Assembly (NCBI GenBank): GCA_043424675.1
Contig: JBHWPB010000051.1
Location: forward strand, 1 to 38,742
Reading direction: 5' to 3'
DNA: 38,742 bases
DNA from: JBHWPB01 sp043424675
GTDB taxonomy: Bacteria > Bacillota > Bacilli > Lactobacillales > Carnobacteriaceae_A
Shown here piece by piece: positions 30,599 to 38,742 of the stretch. The notes beneath the pieces are model-generated. The model saw only the letters and a list, made by a program, of their open reading frames with translations, did not search any database and was not told where the DNA came from. How positions within the stretch are numbered: position 1 is the stretch's first letter; each line of letters starts with the position of its first letter. The position numbers and the translations under genes were made by a program.

Positions 30599-30651
30599 CA
30601 CAAGAGTAATTTTTAGTTGTTCATGAGCAGACAAAAATAAGTGAGGTTATC

Positions 30652-32187
30652 ATGGCGAATAAGCGATTATCATTAATTGATATCGGATCCAACTCGATTC
30701 GATTAGTTGTCTTTTCTATAGATGAACATTATCTGGTATCTGAACTACAAAATGTGAAAATACCTGCCCGTATCGTCCAATATCTTGACGACGACGATGT
30801 GATGAGTGAAGAGGGAATCAAAGAACTTGTTCATGTTTTAGACAGTTTGGTACGCATATCAAGAACCTATCAACCTGAAAATGAATTTTATGTGGCAACA
30901 GCAGCGATCCGTCGTTCTGTCAATAACCAAGAAATAGCAGAACGGATTAAAAATGAGGTAGGAATCGAAATCAAAATCCTTTCTGAAGAAGAAGAGGGTT
31001 ACTACGGCAATTATGCGGTTCTTCACACGATGGAACTTAGAGATGGCATCACCGTAGATATTGGCGGAGGCAGTACTGAACTTGTTCTCTTTAAAGATAA
31101 GAAAGTAGAAAAAATGGTCAGTCTTCCTTTCGGAGGAGTCAGCTTACAAGATGATTTTTTTGATGGAAAAGACCACAATGATAAAAAGGCTGTCAAGAAA
31201 GCAACAAAATGGGTTCAGGAACAGATTGAAGCTGAAGCATGGATTAAGGACACAAATGTACCTCTCATTGGGATAGGCGGCTCGGCACGTAATATCGCTG
31301 AAGTTTTCCAAAGACGCGTCAATTATCCGATAGCGGGTTTGCATTGTTTCGAGCTGAGTTTAGATAATATGGAGGAGGTATTGAGTCTCTTTTTATCTCA
31401 AACACTGGAGGAACTGGACGACTTAGATGGTCTTTCAAGCGATCGTAAAGAATCGATCATCCCGGCAACCATCGTGTTCAACCAAGTTCTCAGCTGTATA
31501 GGTTCTGATTGCTTCGTTATTTCCTCAAAAGGACTGCGTGAAGGGTATCTTATCGAATACATGAATGAGACAGAGCCAGTGCCTTTCCAAATGGATAATG
31601 TGCAAGGAAGTACGGTAGTGCGTGCGGCACGTAAGTACAGGATACCTTCCGTTTCTGTTAATCAGCGTGTTATTATTGCAGATTACTTACTGCGAGAGCT
31701 GGAAAGAAATAACCTCATAGAGCTCAGCGAAAGAATGGCGCAATATTTTTACTATGGGGTGACTCTTTACTTTGTCGGCGCTTATATTGAAGACGATGCC
31801 AAGAGCCAACATAGTTTTTATATCTTATCTAATATGAACTTAAATGGTTTTTCCCATAAGGACCGTGTCAGGGTAGCTTTGATCGCTAGTTTCAAGAACA
31901 AATCTCTCTTTAATCAGTATATGGAAACTTTTGAGTCATGGTTTACAGATGAAGAGAAAGAAATTCTGCTCGGGTTAGGCAGTATCGTGAAATTCGCTGA
32001 AGCATTAAACGATACGCATATTAACCAGATCGAACATCTTCAATTAGAGCCTAGAGACGAAGGCTACGAGCTTTACATTGATTATCAAGGCGATGTTCTT
32101 TCTGAAATGTATCGGGCAGAAAAACAAAAAAACCACTTCGAGCGTGTGATTGGTGATGATGTCACTCTCGTATTCATAGACAAATAG
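30652..32187 (+). CDS. ppx: Exopolyphosphatase, Ppx/GppA family
   Basis: A 511-residue ASKHA-fold phosphatase that should release phosphate from polyphosphate chains, or hydrolyse pppGpp. The first phosphate loop is LIDIGSNSIRLVVF (residues 8-21). ATAAIRRSVN lies near 84, the catalytic Glu region is LSEEEEGYYG near 112, and the second phosphate loop DIGGGSTELVLF near 136. A helical C-terminal half of about 200 residues follows, as in long Ppx proteins. GTGAGG precedes the ATG. It lies directly before ppk, with a terminator and a new promoter between them, so the two are separately controlled. Confidence 0.9.
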   Translation: MANKRLSLIDIGSNSIRLVVFSIDEHYLVSELQNVKIPARIVQYLDDDDVMSEEGIKELVHVLDSLVRISRTYQPENEFYVATAAIRRSVNNQEIAERIKNEVGIEIKILSEEEEGYYGNYAVLHTMELRDGITVDIGGGSTELVLFKDKKVEKMVSLPFGGVSLQDDFFDGKDHNDKKAVKKATKWVQEQIEAEAWIKDTNVPLIGIGGSARNIAEVFQRRVNYPIAGLHCFELSLDNMEEVLSLFLSQTLEELDDLDGLSSDRKESIIPATIVFNQVLSCIGSDCFVISSKGLREGYLIEYMNETEPVPFQMDNVQGSTVVRAARKYRIPSVSVNQRVIIADYLLRELERNNLIELSERMAQYFYYGVTLYFVGAYIEDDAKSQHSFYILSNMNLNGFSHKDRVRVALIASFKNKSLFNQYMETFESWFTDEEKEILLGLGSIVKFAEALNDTHINQIEHLQLEPRDEGYELYIDYQGDVLSEMYRAEKQKNHFERVIGDDVTLVFIDK

Positions 32188-32194
32188 GTCAGAG

Positions 32195-32234
32195 GCATCA
32201 GTTTTCATATCATGAAAAGCTGGTGCTTTTGTTT
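32195..32234 (+). terminator. Terminator of ppx
   Basis: GCATCAG (32195-32201) pairs with CTGGTGC (32220-32226), extended inward by TTTTCAT/ATGAAAA, then TTTTGTTTT. Confidence 0.85.
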
Positions 32235-32334
32235 TACAGTGAGACCCACCGAGAAAAGTATGTACAGATTGCATAAGGATTGTGTTAGGTTTTAGTAAAT
32301 TTCATCTTATTTCTACAAAGTGATGGCTCTTCTG

Positions 32335-32362
32335 TTTGAATATTAGAAAATTACGTTATAAT
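32335..32362 (+). promoter_or_regulatory. ppk promoter
   Basis: -35 TTTGAA (32335-32340), a 16-base spacer, and a perfect -10 TATAAT (32357-32362). The leader is about 88 bases. No PHO-box array with regular spacing is clear upstream. Confidence 0.6.
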
Positions 32363-32456
32363 GAACTTACAGATGAACTCAGACCTTTGAGAGAAGCGCT
32401 AAAGTGAGGTGCAATCTCCAAGATATTTTAAAGAATACGACAATGAGGTGTAAGAG

Positions 32457-34688
32457 ATGTCTACGGAAAACGAAAACAGAGAAAATATATCCAGTCCTGA
32501 AAAAGAAACGGGTCACCTTGATGACCAAGAAGAAAATACTGCAGCTGAGCTAGATATCACAAACCCTGATTATTACCAGAATCGAGAGCTCTCTTGGTTA
32601 GATTTCAATTACCGTGTGATTGCAGAAGCAGAAGATGAGCGTAATCCTTTGATTGAACAGCTTTCTTTTTTGTCGATAGGTTCTTCCAACCTGGATGAAT
32701 TTATTCAAGTCCGAGTGGCGGGTCTGCAGGACCAGGTCAAATACGGCGCCGATGCCCGTGATACAAAAAAGCAATGGACGCCTGCTAAGCAGCTGGAAGA
32801 GATTGCTAAAAAGAATGCAATCAATGTCAACTACCAGTATAAATTGTTCGCTAAAAAAATGGCTGAACTCGAAGAGAAGTTCGACTTCTATATTCGACCC
32901 ATCGAAGATTTAACAGTCCCACAATACCAACGTGTCGTTGACATTTTTGATGATTATATCAAGCCTGCGATCACGCCTTTCGGGGTAGATGCTTATCGGC
33001 CTTTCCCTCATTTAGTAGATGGAGCGATTCACCTTTTTGTGCGACTTGAAAAAGAGGGAGAACCTTTCATCGCTATTATTCCTGTTCCGCAGCTCTTGAG
33101 CCGGTTCCATCTACTCGAAGAAGAGGATGGCGCTATTTTAGTTTTTACGGAGGACATTATAAAGAGCAGGCTGGAAGATTTTTTTATCGGCTTCGAAATC
33201 AAATATTCTTTTAACTTTCGTGTCACCAGAAGTGCAGATTTAGAGCTTCAAGAAGACGGAGCGGAAGATTTATTATCTGTCATTGAAGACTATTTAGAGA
33301 TCAGGAAGAATCAAGAAGTGGTTCGCTTGGAAATCGATCGACGAATTGAAGACTCTTATTTTATTGAAGATGTCGTTTACCTCATGACCGAATTGAACCT
33401 CAAAGAGCAAGATGTTTATGCTATTGACGGTCCTCTCGATTTGACTTTTTTGATGGATGTGAGATCCCTTTTAAAAGATGAATTTCCAGAACAGGCCTAT
33501 GCTCCTTTTCAAGCATACTATCCTGAATATTTAAGAAATTGCTCTATTTTTGAAGTGGCAGAACAACGAGATATTTTACTGCATCATCCGTTTGATTCCT
33601 TCGAACCCGTGATTGAACTTGTAGCTGAAGCAGCAAGGGATAATGATACGGTAGCTATCAAACAGACTTTGTACCGGGTAAGTTCTGACTCTCCGCTGAT
33701 TTCTAATCTGAAAGCAGCAGCGAAAAGAGGCATACAAGTCACAGTCCTAGTAGAATTGAAAGCGCGCTTTGATGAAGAGAATAATGTACATTGGGCAAAA
33801 GAGTTGGAAGAAGCAGGCGTCCACATTTTGTATGGGATGAAAGAGTTAAAAACTCACAGCAAAGCAACTTTAATAATCAAAAAGTCAGAGAACGGCTTTA
33901 AACATTACGCGCATCTTGGCACAGGGAATTATAATGAAAGCACCGCGAAGCAGTATACAGATTTAGGTTATATCACAACGCGGTCGGCTATTACAGAAGA
34001 TGTCGCAGCTTTCTTTAATTATCTGAGCGGTTACTCTAAACAGCCGGACTACCATCATCTCCATGTCTCCCCTTATGAAATACGAGATACTTTTATGGAA
34101 AAGTTAGATATTGAAATTGAAAACCAAAGAGAGTACGGCAATGGCCATATGATTGCCAAAGTGAACTCTTTATCAGATAAAGAACTGATTATGAAACTGA
34201 TAGAAGCGAGTCAAGCAGGAGTCAAGATTGATCTGATTGTCAGAGGAATTTGTTGTGCGATTCCCGGTATCCCAGATGTCACAGAGAACATTACTATTCG
34301 AAGTATTGTCGGTCGTTATCTGGAACATACTAGGATTTATTATTTCTATAATAATGGCGAACCCAAAATTTACCTCTCTTCTGCTGATTTAATGACGCGC
34401 AATCTCTCCCGCCGTGTAGAAATTGCGTTTCCTATCCAAACTGAAGAGCAACGTGAAAGCATTATGGACATACTCAAACTCTATTTAGCGGATAATACGA
34501 AAGCCTGGGAACTCCATTCGGACGCTCGCTATTACAAAGTCCAGCCAGAAGAGGGCGAGCAAGCGATAAGTGCTCAAGAAGTGTCGATAGAAGAAGCAAG
34601 AGATAAAAAACAAGAGGTAAAACAGTCTCAAACCAAAAACTGGTTTTCACGCTTGACAGATAAGTTATTGGGAAATAGTAAGAGTTAG
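32457..34688 (+). CDS. ppk: Polyphosphate kinase 1
   Basis: A 743-residue enzyme that builds polyphosphate from ATP. After an acidic, variable 40-residue N-terminus comes the PPK N domain (NRELSWLDFNYRV, about 43-55), then the middle domain. The catalytic region has the autophosphorylated His467 in MKELKTHSKATLI, HLGTGNYNESTAKQYTD, and the second His in YLEHTRIYYF before NLSRRVEIAFP. All PPK1 landmarks are present. The lysine-rich tail is extra. GAGGTG precedes the ATG. With ppx and Pst it gives a full uptake, storage and release set for phosphate. Confidence 0.95.
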   Translation: MSTENENRENISSPEKETGHLDDQEENTAAELDITNPDYYQNRELSWLDFNYRVIAEAEDERNPLIEQLSFLSIGSSNLDEFIQVRVAGLQDQVKYGADARDTKKQWTPAKQLEEIAKKNAINVNYQYKLFAKKMAELEEKFDFYIRPIEDLTVPQYQRVVDIFDDYIKPAITPFGVDAYRPFPHLVDGAIHLFVRLEKEGEPFIAIIPVPQLLSRFHLLEEEDGAILVFTEDIIKSRLEDFFIGFEIKYSFNFRVTRSADLELQEDGAEDLLSVIEDYLEIRKNQEVVRLEIDRRIEDSYFIEDVVYLMTELNLKEQDVYAIDGPLDLTFLMDVRSLLKDEFPEQAYAPFQAYYPEYLRNCSIFEVAEQRDILLHHPFDSFEPVIELVAEAARDNDTVAIKQTLYRVSSDSPLISNLKAAAKRGIQVTVLVELKARFDEENNVHWAKELEEAGVHILYGMKELKTHSKATLIIKKSENGFKHYAHLGTGNYNESTAKQYTDLGYITTRSAITEDVAAFFNYLSGYSKQPDYHHLHVSPYEIRDTFMEKLDIEIENQREYGNGHMIAKVNSLSDKELIMKLIEASQAGVKIDLIVRGICCAIPGIPDVTENITIRSIVGRYLEHTRIYYFYNNGEPKIYLSSADLMTRNLSRRVEIAFPIQTEEQRESIMDILKLYLADNTKAWELHSDARYYKVQPEEGEQAISAQEVSIEEARDKKQEVKQSQTKNWFSRLTDKLLGNSKS

Positions 34689-34745
34689 AAGTCAAACGGT
34701 GAGCAGATGCTGTACTCAAAAAACATATAGAAAAGGTGATGAATA

Positions 34746-36470
34746 ATGGGATGGAAAGAAAACTATGAGCAATGGCTGGCTTATGAGAACTTAGGCCAGT
34801 GGGAACAAGCCGATTTAGAAAAGATAAAAGAGGACGAAGAAAAGATACAAGACGCTTTTTATAAACCTCTGGAGTTTGGAACAGCAGGGATGCGCGGTGT
34901 GATGGGTGCCGGGACGAACCGCATGAACCGCTACACTGTTCGTCAGGCGACTCAGGGGCTGGCTGATTATATTGAATCCCATGGTGACGAAGCAAAGAAA
35001 CGCGGTGTTGCTATTGCTTATGACTCCCGCCACTTATCGAAAGAGTTCGCACTTGAAGCAGCTTTAACCTTAGGAAAAAACAATATCAAGACTTATATTT
35101 TTGAGGAACTCAGAACCACTCCTGAGCTCAGCTTTGCGGTTCGTTATTTGGATACTTTCTCTGGGATTATGATTACTGCAAGCCACAATCCATCAGAATA
35201 TAATGGTTATAAAGTCTATGATGAACTCGGAGGTCAATTGCTTCCAGACGCAGCCGATCAGCTGACTGCTTACGTCAATGCCAGAGAGAATATGCTGAAT
35301 ATCGAAGTTGGAGAACAAGCGACTTTAGAAGAACAAGGTTTGGTGGAATGGATTGGTCGCGAAGTGGATGAAGCCTACCTTGAAGAACTTGAGACAGTGG
35401 TCGTTGACCCAGAGCTTGTCGAACGCATGGGCGATAAAATCAGTATTGTATTTACCCCTTTACATGGAACAGGACAGACAGTAGGACTTGAAGCTTTAGA
35501 ACGTGCCGGCTACAAGAAGGTCACTACAGTTTCTGACCAGATCGAGCCGGATGGAGATTTCCCGACAGTGAGCTCGCCTAATCCAGAAGATGAAGCCGCT
35601 TTGGCGCTTGCTGTTGAAACAGGAAAACAAGTGGACGGAGACATTCTCATTGCGACAGATCCTGATGCCGATCGTTTAGGTTTAGCTGTTAAACAATCCG
35701 ATAATCATTATAGAATGCTGACAGGTAATCAAATTGCAAGCTTAATGCTGGACTATATCATCAAAGGGCTTAAAAATAAGGATAAACTGCCGAGAGACGG
35801 TGCCATTGTCAAGTCCCTCGTTTCAAGCGAACTGCCGACTGAAATTGCTCAAAGATACAATATCGAAAGTTTCGATGTCTTGACCGGCTTTAAGTACATT
35901 GCTGATCTCATAGAGCAGTTTGAACAAAGTGGCAGCCACACCTTTTTATTCGGTTTTGAAGAGAGTTATGGTTATTTAGCACAACCTTTTGTAAGAGATA
36001 AAGATGCGATCCAAGCCCTTTTACTCTCTGCAGAAATGGCTGCTTACCACAAAGAAAATGGCGACACCTTATACGATGCCTTACTCAGACTCTTTCAAGA
36101 ATATGGACACTATGAAGAGAAAACGATTTCTGTCACTCTGCCCGGTATCGAAGGCGAAAAGAAAATCGCTCAAACTTTAGAGAGCTTGAGAAAGGAACCG
36201 CCTGCTCAATTCGGAAATTATCAGGTTCTCGAATATGAAGATTTCTTAACACAAGAACGGGTGGATGGAGCAGGGAAGACAGAAGCGATCGAATTGCCGC
36301 AAGCGAACGTTTTAAAATATTACTTAGCGGATAAAAGTTGGATTGCTGTGCGTCCTTCCGGAACAGAACCTAAGATTAAATTTTATATCGGAGCGACTGC
36401 TCAATCTAAAAGCGATGTGATGTCCAAAGTGGAGGCCTTTGAAGAGGATCTTTTGAGATTAACTGAATAA
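34746..36470 (+). CDS. pgcA: Phosphoglucomutase/phosphomannomutase
   Basis: A 574-residue alpha-D-phosphohexomutase with the four usual domains. The active-site serine is Ser146 in TASHNPSEYNGYK, the metal-binding loop is DPDADRLG (about 304-311), the sugar-binding loop is GFEESYGYL near 403, and the phosphate-binding loop is RPSGTEPKIKFY near 538. It interconverts glucose 6-phosphate and glucose 1-phosphate, feeding GalU. AAAGGTGAT precedes the ATG. It resembles PgcA of Bacillus by length and position. Confidence 0.93.
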   Translation: MGWKENYEQWLAYENLGQWEQADLEKIKEDEEKIQDAFYKPLEFGTAGMRGVMGAGTNRMNRYTVRQATQGLADYIESHGDEAKKRGVAIAYDSRHLSKEFALEAALTLGKNNIKTYIFEELRTTPELSFAVRYLDTFSGIMITASHNPSEYNGYKVYDELGGQLLPDAADQLTAYVNARENMLNIEVGEQATLEEQGLVEWIGREVDEAYLEELETVVVDPELVERMGDKISIVFTPLHGTGQTVGLEALERAGYKKVTTVSDQIEPDGDFPTVSSPNPEDEAALALAVETGKQVDGDILIATDPDADRLGLAVKQSDNHYRMLTGNQIASLMLDYIIKGLKNKDKLPRDGAIVKSLVSSELPTEIAQRYNIESFDVLTGFKYIADLIEQFEQSGSHTFLFGFEESYGYLAQPFVRDKDAIQALLLSAEMAAYHKENGDTLYDALLRLFQEYGHYEEKTISVTLPGIEGEKKIAQTLESLRKEPPAQFGNYQVLEYEDFLTQERVDGAGKTEAIELPQANVLKYYLADKSWIAVRPSGTEPKIKFYIGATAQSKSDVMSKVEAFEEDLLRLTE

Positions 36471-36493
36471 CTCAATCCATCATTGTAGTTGAG

Positions 36494-36538
36494 GAGTGTC
36501 TTGTTTCTAATAAAAATTAGAAGCAGGCACTCTCTTTA
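36494..36538 (+). terminator. Terminator of pgcA
   Basis: GAGTG...GTTTCTAAT pairs with ATTAGAAGC...CACTC around an AAAA loop. The U tract is weak (TCTTTAT), so some read-through to rapZ is possible. Confidence 0.6.
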
Positions 36539-36617
36539 TGTTAATTGGGAATATCTCAAAGGCGGGGCACTGTCTGAGGAGCAAGTTAAATTAAATGGTG
36601 AAATGATACGCCCGGCA

Positions 36618-36626
36618 TGTTATACT
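36618..36626 (+). promoter_or_regulatory. Probable extended -10 promoter of rapZ-yvcK-whiA
   Basis: TGTTATACT holds a TGn extension and -10 TATACT (36621-36626), 36 bases before rapZ. The -35 is poor, as is usual with an extended -10. Confidence 0.5.
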
Positions 36627-36662
36627 ATAGAGAGTGGAGAACATTTAAGAGAGGGTACGTCA

Positions 36663-37526
36663 ATGAATGAAGATTTTCAAATTGTCATTATTACCGGAAT
36701 GAGCGGCGCTGGAAAAACAGTAGTCATTCAAAGTTTTGAAGATTTAGGTTATTTTTGTGTGGACAATCTGCCCCCCAAGCTCATCCCGTCCTTTATACGA
36801 CTTGCAAACACGAACAGGTCTATTGAAAAGATTGCATTAGTTGTGGATTTAAGGTCTCGAGAATTTTTTGATGATTTACAAGCAGTGATTCAGAAAGATA
36901 TAAAAGATATCGGCGTCACCCCATACATTTTATTTTTAGAAGCAAGTGATAAAAAGCTAGTCTCCCGTTATAAAGAGACCAGACGCTCTCATCCTATGAC
37001 CAGTGGAGGTCGTATTCTGAAAGGGATCCAAAAAGAGCGCAAACTTCTAGAGAAAGTAAAACAAAATGCTACGCGCATTATTGACACATCAGACTATACA
37101 AATAAAGATTTGCAGAGAGAAATTAATGAGATATTCAACACTTCTGATGTCGCGACATTCCAAGTGGAAGTGATGTCTTTCGGATTTAAACATACACCTC
37201 CTATTGATGCAGATATTGTGATGGATGTCCGCTTTTTACCTAATCCTTATTATATTGATGAACTACGACCGCTCACAGGGTTGGCCCCCATCGTCTATGA
37301 TTATGTTATGGACCAGCCCGATACGGAAATTTTTTATCAAAAATTTATATCTTTATTAGATTTTCTTCTTCCAGGATACAAGAATGAAGGAAAAAACAAT
37401 TTAACAATAGCTATTGGATGCACCGGCGGACAACACCGTTCTGTCGCTCTATCAGAGCGTATAGGAGCGCATATCGCATCTGAAGGTTATCCTGTTCGCG
37501 TCACTCATCGTGATAAAGACAGGTGA
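36663..37526 (+). CDS. rapZ: RNase adapter/nucleotide-binding protein RapZ (YvcJ)
   Basis: A 287-residue P-loop protein: GMSGAGKT at residues 12-19 and the C-terminal signature GCTGGQHRSVALSERIG. In Escherichia coli RapZ guides RNase E to GlmZ. In Firmicutes YvcJ hydrolyses GTP and its role is less clear. The frame is open to 36489, but that prefix overlaps the pgcA terminator and the promoter. ATG 36663 has GAGAGGG close upstream and gives the family length. First gene of the conserved rapZ-yvcK-whiA trio. Confidence 0.93.
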   Translation: MNEDFQIVIITGMSGAGKTVVIQSFEDLGYFCVDNLPPKLIPSFIRLANTNRSIEKIALVVDLRSREFFDDLQAVIQKDIKDIGVTPYILFLEASDKKLVSRYKETRRSHPMTSGGRILKGIQKERKLLEKVKQNATRIIDTSDYTNKDLQREINEIFNTSDVATFQVEVMSFGFKHTPPIDADIVMDVRFLPNPYYIDELRPLTGLAPIVYDYVMDQPDTEIFYQKFISLLDFLLPGYKNEGKNNLTIAIGCTGGQHRSVALSERIGAHIASEGYPVRVTHRDKDR

Positions 37527-37545
37527 AAGGAGATTCCGTTGTATC

Positions 37546-38586
37546 GTGAGTATGGAAATTAGATACAATCGACAATTAAATAAAAAGAGAAAGAAAGTCA
37601 TCCCTAAAGTAGTCGTTATCGGAGGTGGGACAGGAGTCTCTGTCATTCTCAATCAACTGCGCGATAAGCAGATGGATGTTACCGCTATTGTCTCTGTAGC
37701 AGATAATGGGGGAAGCAGCGGCATTTTACGTAAGAACCTCAATGCTCTTCCTCCAGGAGACGTGAGAAATGTAATCGTTTCACTTTCTGACCTCCCTGAC
37801 GAATATAAAGAACTTTTTCAATATCGTTTTGACGAAAACTATGACACATTATCTGGACATGCTTTAGGTAATCTCATTATCACTGCCGTAACTGAAATGA
37901 ACAGCGACTTTTATGAAGGTGTTCAAGTTCTGAGTGACATGATGAAAGTGAAAGGGAAAGTATTGCCAGTCACGAACCAGCCTCTGAACTTGCATGCTGA
38001 ATATACAGATGGGACGCGCGTTCAAGGGGAAGAGAACATTCCTAAAATTCGGAAAGAAATTGAGCGTGTCTATGTGACAAGCGGCAGGCTAAATGAATCT
38101 GTGAAAGCAGGGACAGACGTGGTATCTTCTATCCTTGAGGCCGATCTGATCGTGTTAGGCCCAGGAAGTTTGTATACAAGCATTCTCCCTAACTTAATGG
38201 TCAAAGAAGTGAAGGATGCTATACTGGAAACAGAAGCCACCATCCTCTATATATGTAATATTATGACCCAGAGGGGAGAGACTGAAAAGTTCTCTGATGC
38301 TGACCATGTGAGAGTCTTGCATAAACATTTAGGAGAGCCTTTTTTAGATGTCGTGCTTGTTAATAACGGCCAGGTCGATGCCGAATTTCTACAAAATGAG
38401 ACTCAAGATGAATCCCTCTTACAAGTGGAGCATGATTTTCAAGCTTTGCAGAGAGAGTGTCCGATGATTATCTCGGATGATTTCTTGAAAATAGAAGGCG
38501 CCGGAGTCTATCACGACGGCCAGAAAGTAGCTCAAGAAATCTGTGGAATCGCCTTAAATGAGCGCGGCCGCGGCAAAAAGAAATGA
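37546..38586 (+). CDS. yvcK: YvcK/GlmR family regulator of cell-wall carbon flux
   Basis: A 346-residue protein of the CofD-like fold with VVVIGGGTGVSVIL near its N-terminus and DNGGSSG near residue 55. In Bacillus subtilis YvcK/GlmR binds UDP-GlcNAc and steers carbon to GlmS and peptidoglycan. The start is uncertain. AAAGGAG overlaps the rapZ stop at 37526-37532. The in-frame GTG 37546 is 13 bases beyond it and ATG 37552 is 19, while GTG 37510 lies inside rapZ without a ribosome binding site. The C-terminus is basic. Confidence 0.9.
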   Translation: MSMEIRYNRQLNKKRKKVIPKVVVIGGGTGVSVILNQLRDKQMDVTAIVSVADNGGSSGILRKNLNALPPGDVRNVIVSLSDLPDEYKELFQYRFDENYDTLSGHALGNLIITAVTEMNSDFYEGVQVLSDMMKVKGKVLPVTNQPLNLHAEYTDGTRVQGEENIPKIRKEIERVYVTSGRLNESVKAGTDVVSSILEADLIVLGPGSLYTSILPNLMVKEVKDAILETEATILYICNIMTQRGETEKFSDADHVRVLHKHLGEPFLDVVLVNNGQVDAEFLQNETQDESLLQVEHDFQALQRECPMIISDDFLKIEGAGVYHDGQKVAQEICGIALNERGRGKKK

Positions 38587-38626
38587 GGGTACGGAGTAAC
38601 ACGGTTTAGGAATGAGGAGGAAAGAA

Positions 38627-38742
38627 ATGTCTTTTGCGGCAAGTGTGAAAAAAGAATTAACAATGATTGAAGTTCATCCTGTTCATGCACGAGCAGAATT
38701 GGCAGCTTTTGTAAGAATGAATGGGGAGTATATAAAAGAAGA
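38627..38742 (+). CDS. whiA: WhiA homologue, 5' end only
   Basis: The first 38 codons are present before the window ends. MSFAASVKKELTMIEVH and the following AELAAFVRMNGEY match the N-terminus of WhiA, a LAGLIDADG-like/helix-turn-helix protein that affects division and chromosome segregation in Firmicutes. GAGGAGG lies just upstream of the ATG. The gene follows yvcK by 40 bases, as in most Firmicutes. Confidence 0.93.
   Translation, partial: MSFAASVKKELTMIEVHPVHARAELAAFVRMNGEYIKE

Noticed and set aside
32281..32330. T-rich hexamers upstream of the ppk promoter considered as PHO boxes
   Set aside because: They match the TTNACA pattern poorly compared with the clear array before pstS.
32407..32456. 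Possible short upstream frame in the ppk leader ending at the ppk ribosome binding site
   Set aside because: The GTG start would overlap its own AGGTG site, with no spacing for initiation.
34474..34995. Minus-strand open frame of 173 codons across the ppk-pgcA junction
   Set aside because: It is antisense to two strongly supported genes, has no ribosome binding site, and its composition looks like a reverse-strand shadow.

Overview
The window is 38.7 kb of low-GC Firmicutes chromosome. It is dense with housekeeping genes and shows no phage, insertion sequence, CRISPR array, rRNA or tRNA that I can recognise. The terminal block hprK-lgt-galU-trxB-(ppx-ppk)-pgcA-rapZ-yvcK-whiA, a consensus cre box, a GAAC-N4-GTTC SOS box, strong AAGGAGG ribosome binding sites and an Mn2+-type riboswitch before a P-type ATPase point to Lactobacillales. 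A Carnobacteriaceae or Aerococcaceae relative is my best guess, and this is inference from gene order and protein character only.

Layout. 1-170: structured DNA ending in a terminator-like hairpin, perhaps the 3' end of an RNA gene. 227-2918: cinA, convergent with a water-forming NADH oxidase gene (nox). 3159-4047: a tandem pair of FMN split-barrel (pyridoxamine oxidase-like) genes. 4360-6897: a FAD-linked glycolate/lactate dehydrogenase gene followed by an lrgAB pair. 7026-8107: a second, convergent lrgAB pair. 8404-11295: a yybP-ykoY (Mn2+) riboswitch and a Ca2+/Mn2+ P-type ATPase. 11507-15216: a MinJ-like PDZ protein and the PhoP/PhoR two-component system. 15231-19499: PHO-box-like repeats and the pstS-pstC-pstA-pstB-phoU operon. 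19635-20417: a second phoU with its own promoter overlapped by a perfect cre palindrome. 20476-21000: an HdeD-like membrane protein on the minus strand. 21167-24782: an SOS box, uvrA, a PspC protein and a YvlD-like membrane protein. 24920-26464: an SDR oxidoreductase and a DUF421 (YetF-like) protein. 26661-38742: the hprK to whiA block, with polyphosphate genes ppx and ppk1 set inside it and whiA cut by the window end.

The main theme is phosphate. The window holds sensing (PhoPR), uptake (Pst), signalling (two PhoU), storage and release (Ppk, Ppx) and the HPr kinase that feeds carbon status to CcpA. The second phoU promoter may link the two circuits. A secondary theme is 2-hydroxy/2-oxo acid metabolism: the dehydrogenase next to LrgAB, a family with known pyruvate and glycolate carriers.

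The most unusual protein is PstS. Its two halves are in the opposite order from textbook PstS, which is what a circular permutation would give. CinA carries an eroded C-terminal deamidase domain. Start codons for cinA, the second split-barrel gene, glcD, lrgB, minJ, pstC, phoU2, the DUF421 gene, lgt, rapZ and yvcK were moved inward from the longest reading frame, because ribosome binding sites or paralogue alignment favour internal starts.
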